NCBI RefSeq assembly: GCF_001514195.1
Contig: NZ_KQ948754.1
Location: forward strand, 1 to 37,347
Reading direction: 5' to 3'
DNA from: Streptomyces griseorubiginosus
Lineage (GTDB): Bacteria > Actinomycetota > Actinomycetes > Streptomycetales > Streptomycetaceae
Length of the DNA: 37,347 bases
The stretch's first letter is position 1, and every line of letters begins with the position of its first letter. Of the stretch, positions 31,026 through 37,347 are shown piece after piece. The notes below the pieces were generated by a model. It was not told where the DNA came from and made no database searches. It saw nothing but the letters and a program-made list of their open reading frames with translations. The translations under genes and the position numbers were made by a program.

Positions 31026-32363
31026 GTGGGCGGCTCGAAGACCTACCCGTACGGATCCACCGGAGCGGTACGCGCGCACGTCCTCGCCGCGCTGGGCGTG
31101 CTGAAGGTCGCCAGCGCCGATCAAATCCGGCGGCTGATGTGCCCGGGCCACAAGGACAACAAGGCGGTGCGCAACGCCTGTCTGGATCTCGCGATGCACG
31201 GGCTGGTTCTCTCGGAGGGCAACGCGCGGGACGGCTCCAAGCTGTGGGGCCTGACTCCGCTCGGTCTGGACGCCGCGGCTGAGGTTCTCTCGCGTCCGGT
31301 CGGGGAGATGGGCGGCACCGCCCGGGGCGCGGCCCGCTCGGGGGCCCCGCACGCCATGGCCGTGAACGAGACGGTCATTGCCATCACCCGCACCGTCCCG
31401 GAGCCGACCCGGCCCGTACGACGTACCGGCGCCGCCCCGGTGACGCCCCCTCAAGAGACAGCAGCGTGGGAGCCGGCCGGGATCGGCACTCCCGCGTCCT
31501 GGTCGACGGAGGTGGTGCACGTGCTGTCCGGCGGCACCCGGGGCCGGTCGACGGTCCAGACCGACGTGGTGCTGCTCGCCCCGGACGCAGGCGTGCCGGT
31601 GCTGCTGGTGGAGGTCGACAACTGCACGGAGAGCCCGGAGCGCCTGGCAGCCAAGTTCGACCGCTACCGCGACTACTTCCGCCGCACGACCAAAGACGCC
31701 CAGGGCCGTGAGATTCCGGCCTGGCGCTCCCTGTACCCGCCTACCGGCCGCGAGGGGCACCCGCCGGTCGTGGTGGTGTTCAACCCGGGAGTCCGTGCTG
31801 GGCAGGAGGCGCTGAAGAACCGGATGAACCGGGTCCTGGACCTGACCCGCGACGTGTGGTCCGGCCGGTACGAGAACATGAGCATCATCCTGAGCGAGCG
31901 GGACGGCTACCAGGACTACACGGACGCCATCCCGCTCCTCTTCACCACCCTGCCGCGCCTGCAATCGGACGGGCCGCTGGAGGCGGTGTGGTGGCGCTGC
32001 GGACACCGCCAGTGGGAAACCCTCACCGACGCGCTGGCCAACCCCGACGACCATGACGCCTGGCTGCGACGCGACGACGAACGCCGCCGCAAGCGGCAGG
32101 AACAAGAACGCCAGGAGCGAGAGCAGGCGCAAGCCCGCAGCCCGTGGACGACCAACACCATCCCAGCTCCTGTCCCCACCCCTGCTCCTGAGCCGCCCGT
32201 TCCCTGCGCGCGATGCGGGCAGCCCGTCACCGGCCCGACCGGCGTGAGCTTCGACGACGCCCCACCCGAGGACGGCCGGCACTGCCCTCTGTGCCGTATC
32301 GACCTCGCCCAGCAGCCCACGGGCTTGCTCAAGGCCCTCTTGCGGCGCCCGCCGACGACGTGA
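31026..32363 (+). CDS. Replication-relaxation family protein B
   Basis: 445 residues from GTG 31026, with GGAGGGG ~6 bases upstream; the longer frame back to 30786 is leader. An N-terminal winged helix ~12-85 (AHVLAALGVLKVASADQIRR...LDLAMHGLVLSEGN) is followed by the signature EMGGTARGAARSGAPHAMAV and NETVIAI. A PD-(D/E)XK-like core follows: TDVVLLAPDAGVPVLLVEVD, NCTES, RLAAKFDRYRDYF. Next come LPRLQSDGPLEAVWWRCGHR, a charged coiled coil RRRKRQEQERQEREQAQ and a C-terminal zinc ribbon CARCG...HCPLC. It is intact, unlike paralogue A. The family is associated with plasmid replication/mobilisation; the Asp...Glu-x-Asp...Lys pattern suggests a nuclease-related fold, although activity is unproven. 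Confidence 0.85.
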   Translation: MGGSKTYPYGSTGAVRAHVLAALGVLKVASADQIRRLMCPGHKDNKAVRNACLDLAMHGLVLSEGNARDGSKLWGLTPLGLDAAAEVLSRPVGEMGGTARGAARSGAPHAMAVNETVIAITRTVPEPTRPVRRTGAAPVTPPQETAAWEPAGIGTPASWSTEVVHVLSGGTRGRSTVQTDVVLLAPDAGVPVLLVEVDNCTESPERLAAKFDRYRDYFRRTTKDAQGREIPAWRSLYPPTGREGHPPVVVVFNPGVRAGQEALKNRMNRVLDLTRDVWSGRYENMSIILSERDGYQDYTDAIPLLFTTLPRLQSDGPLEAVWWRCGHRQWETLTDALANPDDHDAWLRRDDERRRKRQEQERQEREQAQARSPWTTNTIPAPVPTPAPEPPVPCARCGQPVTGPTGVSFDDAPPEDGRHCPLCRIDLAQQPTGLLKALLRRPPTT

Positions 32364-32370
32364 CCGCCTA

Positions 32371-32485
32371 GAACTGGCCGACGACGTCCACGCCCGCAAG
32401 CCTGTCAACTCCCCGGTCGCGCCCGTGGTCTGGCCCGTGGTCGGCCCGACCAGGGGCCAGGAGGGCCCGCCACGGCCCGTTCAGG
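32371..32485 (+). repeat. 115-bp direct repeat, unit 1
   Basis: Runs from GAACTGGCCGACGACGTCCA to the TTCAGG at 32485, 8 bp after gene B. It is identical to 33070-33184 except for one position (CCCCGG versus CCCCCG). It includes GTGGTCGGCCCGACCA at 32437-32452. The following bases read in frame as FRYELEQAVKKAVRHTDEDP then a stop (32524), probably the tail of a lost gene. Confidence 0.95.
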
Positions 32486-32657
32486 TACGAGCTGGAGCAG
32501 GCCGTGAAGAAGGCGGTCCGGCACACGGACGAGGACCCTGCTGAGTAGGCGAAGCGCTCCAGGGCTGGGCCACCTTTCGGCTTCGCGCCAGCATTACACC
32601 ATCCACACCAGCATGAAGCTCTGCGGCGGCCGGCACCCGCCCCGTCGTCGACTTCAG

Positions 32658-32906
32658 TCACCCGTGATGAGGTCCACCCATGATGAGGTCAATGAGGTCC
32701 TGGACGATGACGCACTTGTTGAACTCCTCCTCCTCCATCTCCATTGCGAACTCCTCCTCGAATTGCATGACCAGCTCCGTCACGCTCAGCTCGTCAAAAT
32801 CCAAGTAACTGAGCAACATGCGGTTGTTGATTTCCTTCGGCGCGGCATCGCCCATTTCCTGGGTGAGGATCTCCTTCACGCGCTTCTCGACGTAGCTCGG
32901 GTTCAT
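32658..32906 (-). CDS. Acyl-carrier-protein-like protein lacking the phosphopantetheine serine
   Basis: 82 residues from ATG 32906, preceded by an excellent AAGGAGGG. Size, acidity (pI clearly low) and the helix-2 sequence DELSVTELVMQFEEEFAMEM align without gaps with acyl carrier proteins (D-S-L-x-x-x-E-L-V-M-x-x-E-E-E-F). The attachment Ser is Glu39 (DEL instead of DSL), so 4'-phosphopantetheine cannot be attached there. Helix 1 (YVEKRVKEILTQEMGD) and helix 4 (VIVQDLIDLI) are also ACP-like. No fatty-acid or polyketide gene is nearby. The gene lies alone between two near-identical 115-bp direct repeats and is less GC-rich than its surroundings. It may be a carrier-fold protein used for protein binding only. 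Confidence 0.8.
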   Translation of the reverse strand: MNPSYVEKRVKEILTQEMGDAAPKEINNRMLLSYLDFDELSVTELVMQFEEEFAMEMEEEEFNKCVIVQDLIDLIMGGPHHG

Positions 32907-33069
32907 GCAGCCCTCCTTGATGGAGCCGGACACCGATCATGTGAATCGGACTAAGTGATCATCGCGGACAGCGTCCCTGGCGGAGGGGTACACGCGCGGA
33001 AGCCCCCCCTGAAACGAGTACATCGCGCTACGGGATCTTTGGTGGACCAGGTTCAGAAACAGTCACCGA

Positions 33070-33184
33070 GAACTGGCCGACGACGTCCACGCCCGCAAGC
33101 CTGTCAACTCCCCCGTCGCGCCCGTGGTCTGGCCCGTGGTCGGCCCGACCAGGGGCCAGGAGGGCCCGCCACGGCCCGTTCAGG
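33070..33184 (+). repeat. 115-bp direct repeat, unit 2
   Basis: Second copy, offset 699 bp from unit 1, one mismatch. GTGGTCGGCCCGACCA at 33136-33151. Its last bases contain the stop of the small membrane-protein gene (33180). Confidence 0.95.
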
Positions 33185-33530
33185 GCGGGGGATCGCCTGG
33201 ACTGGCGGGCGGCTGCTCTGGGGCAGCGGGCGTGGTCTGGGGATCCGGCCCGGCGTCCGTCCCGTATGACAGACGCAGCATCTCCATACCGATGCGGCTC
33301 GTTCTCTCATCCGGATCCAGGGCCTTCGTCCGCGCCGTGGTGGTCGTGCGGTACTGCGTCCAGGCGGTGAGCGTCCCGGGGACTCCGCCCGGGAAGAGGC
33401 GCCACACGATGAGGGCGACGAACGCGAGGGTTCCGGTCGGAGCCAGGGCGGCGATGAGGGCGGCGGGCACGGAGTCTCCAAGCTTCAGGGGCAGGGGGTC
33501 TTTCACCCGTTGGGCTGCGGGTGGCGACAC
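33180..33530 (-). CDS. Small single-pass membrane protein
   Basis: About 116 residues (GTG 33530 or GTG 33506). After a short N terminus (KDPLPLKLGDSV) there is one membrane helix PAALIAALAPTGTLAFVALIVWRLF, then a basic, Thr/Arg-rich segment (TQYRTTTTARTKALDPDERTSR) and a Pro/Gln/Ala-rich tail (TTPAAPEQPPASPGDPPP). No family is recognised. The 3' end overlaps repeat unit 2, so the present C terminus may have been created by the repeat. Confidence 0.5.
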   Translation of the reverse strand: MSPPAAQRVKDPLPLKLGDSVPAALIAALAPTGTLAFVALIVWRLFPGGVPGTLTAWTQYRTTTTARTKALDPDERTSRIGMEMLRLSYGTDAGPDPQTTPAAPEQPPASPGDPPP

Positions 33531-33717
33531 GGACAGCACAGGCGGCGGCGAATTCTTGGCGGGAGCACGGTGCCGGAGCGCGGGGCTAGGCGCGCAACTC
33601 CGGTGGCCGTCGTCCTCATCGGGTTAGGGAGCCGAATGCCGCAGGAGCAGGGATCAAGGCGGCGGGAGCACAGTGACGTGGGCTAGCCCAAGCCGCGCAA
33701 CCGTCGTCGCTCAGGGG

Positions 33718-33739
33718 GTTCTGTCGAGTCGGTTACCTG
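33718..33739 (+). repeat. 22-bp perfect direct repeat, copy 1
   Basis: GTTCTGTCGAGTCGGTTACC plus TG; the identical copy is at 33903-33924, 185 bp downstream. The two enclose a terminator-like hairpin. Confidence 0.9.
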
Positions 33740-33771
33740 GCCGGGCTGCCTGCTCGCCGGCACACGAGCGG

Positions 33772-33796
33772 GGCCCGGACCGTTGTGGTCCGGGCC
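33772..33796. terminator. Perfect 10-bp GC hairpin
   Basis: GGCCCGGACC (33772-33781), loop GTTGT, GGTCCGGGCC (33787-33796). It lies between the two 22-bp repeats, not directly after a recognised gene. Confidence 0.6.
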
Positions 33797-33902
33797 TCTG
33801 TCCGCTACGGAAGACCTGTGACTTCCGCGCATCCACCACGACTGTTGCTACGTATGCGTTGTGTCGTAATCGAGCGCGGATGTTAGGCGTCTGGCCACGG
33901 AA

Positions 33903-33924
33903 GTTCTGTCGAGTCGGTTACCTG
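33903..33924 (+). repeat. 22-bp perfect direct repeat, copy 2
   Basis: Identical to 33718-33739. Confidence 0.9.
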
Positions 33925-33977
33925 CCTTGCAAGCGTTATGGGGCGCAGGACGCCGGATGTGACGCCTCACGGCGCAG

Positions 33978-33997
33978 AGCCGCACCGTGGTGCGGCT
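33978..33997 (-). terminator. Palindromic terminator of the helicase operon
   Basis: AGCCGCACCGTGGTGCGGCT: 9-bp arms around GT, 37 bp past the stop of the minus-strand gene at 34034. Confidence 0.6.
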
Positions 33998-34033
33998 ACC
34001 AGCCCCTCAGGGTGACGAGTGCGCGCGGACTGT

Positions 34034-34573
34034 TCACCGTGGCGCGAACGGGCCGGCGGTGAGGGTGCCGTCCTCGGCCAGCCGGGCCTGGTCGGCGAGT
34101 TGGGCGAGCAGCTGCTCGGGGCGCAGCCCGGTACGGGCACAGATCTCCCGCAGCCGACGACTCACGTCTGCCGACAGCCACACGTGCGCCTGCAGCTCGT
34201 CACGCGCGTCGCGCTGCTCCTGCTGCCACGCGGCATGACGGGCGAGAGCACCGTCGCGCCGTGCGTCCCGCTCGCGCGCCCACGCACTGCCCTGAACGTC
34301 GTGCTCCGGGCTGTAGACCGGCCACCCCTCCAGGTCCATCAGCGCGGCCACGCGCCGCCACTCCCCATGCCGGGCCTGCCATACCGCGGCGAGCCGCTCC
34401 GGATCCTCCCCCAGCCCCTGCAGCCCGGACACGGCCACGGGCGCGCGCAGTTGCTCGCGCGTTTCCCGCTCCCGCCGCGCCGCTTCGGCAACCTTGTCCG
34501 CGACCTGCTCCCGATCCAGCCCCACGCCCTGACGCCGGACCGCATCCCTCGCCACGTCCTGCACAGCCCACAT
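34034..34573 (-). CDS. Hypothetical helical protein coupled to the terminal helicase
   Basis: 179 residues from ATG 34573, whose A is the last base of the helicase stop (TGATG), so translation is coupled. The sequence is highly charged and helical: DREQVADKVAEAARRERETR, LAAVWQARHGEWRRVAALMD, and ARERDARRDGALARHAAWQQ as a likely coiled coil. The C-terminal segment AHVWLSADVSRRLREICART with GLRPEQLLAQLADQARL resembles a small DNA-binding (ribbon-helix-helix-like) module. No family is recognised. The coupling suggests it acts with the helicase, perhaps as a DNA-targeting partner at the replicon end (inference). Confidence 0.7.
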   Translation of the reverse strand: MWAVQDVARDAVRRQGVGLDREQVADKVAEAARRERETREQLRAPVAVSGLQGLGEDPERLAAVWQARHGEWRRVAALMDLEGWPVYSPEHDVQGSAWARERDARRDGALARHAAWQQEQRDARDELQAHVWLSADVSRRLREICARTGLRPEQLLAQLADQARLAEDGTLTAGPFAPR

Positions 34574-37104
34574 CACGCCCGACCTTCCAGGACGGCCCAC
34601 TCGAAGCCGAGCGCCGCCAGTTCCGCGCGCCGCTCCGCGGACATCCCCCCGACCCTCCGCCGGCAGTTATCCAGGAACGCCCCGATCTTGTGGGGGACCC
34701 CGTCCACGTGTTCGATCGCCTTCCTCGGCACCCGAACATGGCCCTCGCGTTCCCTGAACTGCCGCACCGCGGCGAGGTTGGCCGCCCACCGCTCGTTCTG
34801 CGACTTCCGCGCTGGCACCACCGTCCCGTCCTCGCCCAAAGGCTCCACGCCGACGCTCTCCACCAAGAACCGCTGCGCCGGCGCCAGCCGCTCCCATCCG
34901 GCTCGTTGCGCGCTCACCCACACCGCGAGGTCTTCTCCCTGGACGACGACCTCCCCCGGTACGGCCGGTACGGCTCCGCCCGCCTTCACGTGCGCGAGCA
35001 GCAGCCGGTACGAACGCTGCCAGGCGACATCCCACCCCTCGGGGGCCCACCCCGGGTCGATCTCCGTGAGGGCCTCCATACGGCTCTGTGAGAGCTCCCC
35101 AGCGCTGGAGATGCCCGTTTCCCCGTTCGCGCGCCGTACGGCGTTCTCTCGCGCCCGCTTGGCAGCCGCCCGGGCATTTTTCATGAACACCCCCAGCGGA
35201 TAGTCGTCCCAGACCACGGTGGCGCCGGGCAGGCAGTGGCCGTGGACGGCTGCGTAGTCGCGGGCGACGTCCAGGCCGGCCTCCCACGCGGATGCGTGTA
35301 CGGACCAGACCATGCCCAGGTTTTCCAGCTCGGTCACGCGCCTGGCGTCTAGGGTGCCCTCGCGGTAGTACCGGCGCTGATCCGCGATGAAGACGCCCAG
35401 TGGGTGCCCGCCCAACGCTCCCCAGTCTTCAGGCGTGACGTACGTGAACGGCACCCGCAGCTCGCTCTCCCCGGTCTCCCGCAGCCACCGTGTGGCGGCC
35501 TCGATACCGCGCCGCCAGTAGGCGCCCTCGGGGTCGATGACCCGCAGCCGCACGAACTGCGTCAGGGCGGCCGGGTCGCGTTCCTCGCTGAACCGCAGCA
35601 CGCCGGCGGCCCGCCCGGACACCCGCTCCACGTCGACGTCGACGTCGTCCTGGTCCGCCTCGCCCTCGCTCAACTCCGCGCTCTCGCTGGCGTACTCCGC
35701 GGCTGGACGGCTGTTGCGCAGCCGAGGATCCGCGAGCGCTTCAATGAGCTCCGAGTCGTACGCCCGAAGGGCTCCAAGGATCTTCGACAGGGTGTTGTAG
35801 GCGTCAGAGGTGAGGAGTTCATTCGGATCTTCGTCCGGCCCGAGGAATACCGGAACGATCAGTGTGGCGAGTTTTCCGTGATTCGGGTTCAATCGCAGTG
35901 CGCGCCCGACCATCTGCACGATATCGACCATCGACCCGCGGGCATCCGTAAAGAGCACTGCATCACACTCGGCAGTATCTACACCTTCACCGAGAACACG
36001 AACTGAAGAAAGTACACGCAATTCAGCACGCACATCACGACCCTCAAAATCGGGCCCACCCAGGAATTCGGACGCGAATTCATCCAGCACCTGACGGCGG
36101 TGGCCGGGGGCGTGCTCGCCGTACAGCCAGTCCGCCCATACCTGCTCCACGGGCGGGTAGGTGTCGGGATCGGCCTCAGCGAGCCGGGCCGCGGTCGCCG
36201 GCACCGAGGCCGCCATCGCCTCCGCCTCACCCACCCGACTGTGAAACGACAGCACGCGGCGAAAGCGCTCCTCAACGGCCGCCCGCATCAGCCCCGTCTG
36301 CACCGCCGCCAGGCGTGCCCCGCGCACGGCATCCGAACCGGTGTCCTCGCTCGTCAGCGCCGCGTACAGGTCAGGGTCGCGGACGTCGAGGCACAGCACC
36401 TGATACGGCGCCACAATGCCCCGCCCGACCGCCTCCGACAGCGTCAGCTTGTAGGCGACCGGACCGAAGACGGGGGACCCGTCTTCCATCGACGCCACCA
36501 TCCGAGGGCGCTCGCCTTCGGCCTCCCAGACCCGCGGCGTCGCCGTCATGTACAACCGCCGCTCAGCGGGAAGCTGCGCCTGGTCGTGCACGGCCGCCCA
36601 CGGCTTCAACCCATCCCCACTGGTCCTGTGCGCCTCATCAATGATCATCAGGCTCCACACCCCCAGGCCAGCCGCATGCGCCCGCTGAAGAACCCCCATG
36701 CCAACCGAGGCGTAGGTGGCGAACACCGTCACGGTCTCCAACCCGCGCAGCCACTCCACCAGCTCCTCAGGGTCCGTCGTGCACGGCAGACCCTGACTCT
36801 CCTCCGCACGCAGCGAACACACCCCGATCATCGCGCCGGACCGGCCCGCCCTGCGCCACGCGCCGGCCATCTGCGTCAGCAGGTCCAGCGTCGGCACCAA
36901 CACGAGAACACGCCGGGCTGAAAGCCGCTGCGCTGATTCGGCGGCGATAAGGGTTTTACCGGAGCCGGTGGCTGCGATTATCTGCGTCCGCAGTCCCTCG
37001 GGAGGCATACGGCCACCGGGTGGAGTGCCGAGAATGCGGACCACGTTTTCGACGGCCTCAACCTGATGTGGGCGCAATTCCATCTGAGTCACGGAGCCTC
37101 GCAT
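34573..37104 (-). CDS. SF2 DEAD/DEAH helicase with helicase-associated repeats, TtrA-like
   Basis: 843 residues. Order: Q-motif-like LRPHQVEAVENV; Walker A AATGSGKT (44-51); DEAH 156-159 (MIIDEAHRTSGDG); motif III MTATP (186-190); motif V LGEGVDTAECDAV (371-383); motif VI QMVGRALR (397-404); then C-terminal helicase-associated repeats ~530-840 with units such as EDWGALGGHPLGVFIADQRR, YPLGVFMKNARAAAKRA and GVPHKIGAFLDNCRRRV. This architecture is that of the helicases found beside Streptomyces telomeres (TtrA/SCO0002 type), linked to transfer of linear replicons. Starts at ATG 37104, GTG 37092 or ATG 37083 are possible; none has a strong ribosome site. A patch at ~35830-36090 is less GC-rich than the rest of the gene. 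Confidence 0.88.
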   Translation of the reverse strand: MRGSVTQMELRPHQVEAVENVVRILGTPPGGRMPPEGLRTQIIAATGSGKTLIAAESAQRLSARRVLVLVPTLDLLTQMAGAWRRAGRSGAMIGVCSLRAEESQGLPCTTDPEELVEWLRGLETVTVFATYASVGMGVLQRAHAAGLGVWSLMIIDEAHRTSGDGLKPWAAVHDQAQLPAERRLYMTATPRVWEAEGERPRMVASMEDGSPVFGPVAYKLTLSEAVGRGIVAPYQVLCLDVRDPDLYAALTSEDTGSDAVRGARLAAVQTGLMRAAVEERFRRVLSFHSRVGEAEAMAASVPATAARLAEADPDTYPPVEQVWADWLYGEHAPGHRRQVLDEFASEFLGGPDFEGRDVRAELRVLSSVRVLGEGVDTAECDAVLFTDARGSMVDIVQMVGRALRLNPNHGKLATLIVPVFLGPDEDPNELLTSDAYNTLSKILGALRAYDSELIEALADPRLRNSRPAAEYASESAELSEGEADQDDVDVDVERVSGRAAGVLRFSEERDPAALTQFVRLRVIDPEGAYWRRGIEAATRWLRETGESELRVPFTYVTPEDWGALGGHPLGVFIADQRRYYREGTLDARRVTELENLGMVWSVHASAWEAGLDVARDYAAVHGHCLPGATVVWDDYPLGVFMKNARAAAKRARENAVRRANGETGISSAGELSQSRMEALTEIDPGWAPEGWDVAWQRSYRLLLAHVKAGGAVPAVPGEVVVQGEDLAVWVSAQRAGWERLAPAQRFLVESVGVEPLGEDGTVVPARKSQNERWAANLAAVRQFREREGHVRVPRKAIEHVDGVPHKIGAFLDNCRRRVGGMSAERRAELAALGFEWAVLEGRA

Positions 37105-37347
37105 TCTCGGAGGTTTGGAGGGGGAAAACTGCTATCCCAGAAATGATCCGGGATCCAAAATGACGACCGCTATCTGGCGAAGCCATCTAGCGGTATAGGT
37201 ACTCTGTTCTTATCCCAGAGTCTAGCCGAGTCAGAGAGTGACGCACTGTCTTTGCGAGGAAGTGGCTCAAGTGATCGGAGGTGACCGCCCGGGCAGTCCT
37301 GACGCAGTGTCACCAAGTCGGGCCACCCTCCTCGCCGCTGCTGCCGC
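37105..37347. other. Upstream region of the helicase, with hairpins, to the right edge
   Basis: No gene is supported. Contents: GATCCGGGATC (37145-37155); the nested hairpin at 37166-37194; a direct repeat TGACGCA(C/G)TGTC near 37220-37235 and 37300-37312; and the near-palindrome GACCGCCCGGGCAGTC (37283-37298). Confidence 0.5.
37166..37194. promoter_or_regulatory. Nested hairpin with a GCGAAGC core
   Basis: ACCGCTA (37166-37172) pairs with TAGCGGT (37188-37194). Inside, TGGC-GAA-GCCA (37175-37185) forms a second stem around a GAA triloop. GCGAAGC is an exceptionally stable DNA mini-hairpin, and such triloops are typical of Streptomyces telomere fold-backs. It lies ~60 bp before the helicase start, overlapping a possible promoter (TATACC on the minus strand). 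Confidence 0.7.

Larger units (their letters stand above)
33540..34033. other. Repeat- and hairpin-rich non-coding gap
   Basis: No gene is supported in these ~490 bp. Contents: GGCGGGAGCAC(G/A)GTG at 33558 and 33661, each followed by GGGCTAG and CGCGCAAC; the 22-bp direct repeat beginning GTTCTGTCGAGTCGGTTACC at 33718 and 33903; a GC-rich hairpin at 33772-33796; and a palindrome at 33978-33997. Confidence 0.6.

Noticed and set aside
30813..32408. 531-codon minus-strand frame opposite replication-relaxation gene B
   Set aside because: Shadow; the plus strand has the winged-helix, nuclease-like and zinc-ribbon motifs and a good ribosome site.
33180..33627. Plus-strand frame across the small membrane-protein region
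   Set aside because: Low-complexity Gly/Ser/Arg sequence; the minus strand gives a clear hydrophobic helix.

Overview
The window reads as Streptomyces (or a close relative) accessory DNA from a linear replicon: a linear plasmid or a chromosome arm. GC is very high with G/C-biased third codon positions, many GTG starts and several probable leaderless promoters. The families present are Streptomyces-typical: a tap/tpg-like telomere pair, two replication-relaxation proteins, RacP, DUF6192, a SCO6745-like protein, a SpoIIE phosphatase/ATPase fusion and a helicase of the kind found beside Streptomyces telomeres. At least six transposase genes or fragments and several frameshifted genes mark the stretch as recombining and partly decaying.

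Layout. 0-3 kb: the start of a GNAT-like gene, a decayed ExeA-type transposition ATPase, a SCO6745-family gene and an IS5 remnant. 2.6-4.7 kb: a Cys-rich HTH regulator divergent from a small DoxX-like membrane protein across a paired operator, then a secreted protein. 5.4-8.1 kb: a coupled operon of a small HTH protein, a Tap-like protein with polymerase-B-like motifs and a Tpg-like protein, followed by an initiator tRNA and a 15-bp-stem terminator. 8.3-13.6 kb: a small membrane protein, a 939-residue HTH/coiled-coil/GAF/PP2C/HATPase fusion, a DUF1963-like protein, a hypothetical protein and an acetyltransferase. 13.7-17.2 kb: an IS256 remnant, then a segment between two ~122-bp direct repeats carrying an acetyltransferase, an IS481 remnant and an alpha/beta hydrolase divergent from a MerR regulator. 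17.2-21.2 kb: replication-relaxation gene A (altered 3' end), a frameshifted oxidoreductase and an intact IS5-family gene.

21.3-30.6 kb holds probable defence genes. One minus-strand array encodes a two-TM protein, an AbiJ-NTD3/PD-(D/E)XK nuclease, a double zinc-ribbon protein ending in a perfect 27-bp inverted repeat, DUF6192 and RacP. After a second DUF1963-like gene, an IS and a broken gene comes a Pycsar-type locus: a membrane effector translationally coupled to one class III cyclase, with a second related cyclase convergent to it. Two cyclases around one effector is the most unusual arrangement here.

30.7-37.3 kb: four 12-bp iterons, replication-relaxation gene B, a pair of 115-bp direct repeats enclosing an acyl-carrier-like protein whose phosphopantetheine serine is glutamate, a small membrane protein, a repeat- and hairpin-rich gap, and a hypothetical gene coupled to a TtrA-like helicase. 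The right edge is probably near a telomere, but no terminal palindrome array is inside the window. Functions are read from motifs and remembered families; no searches were run.
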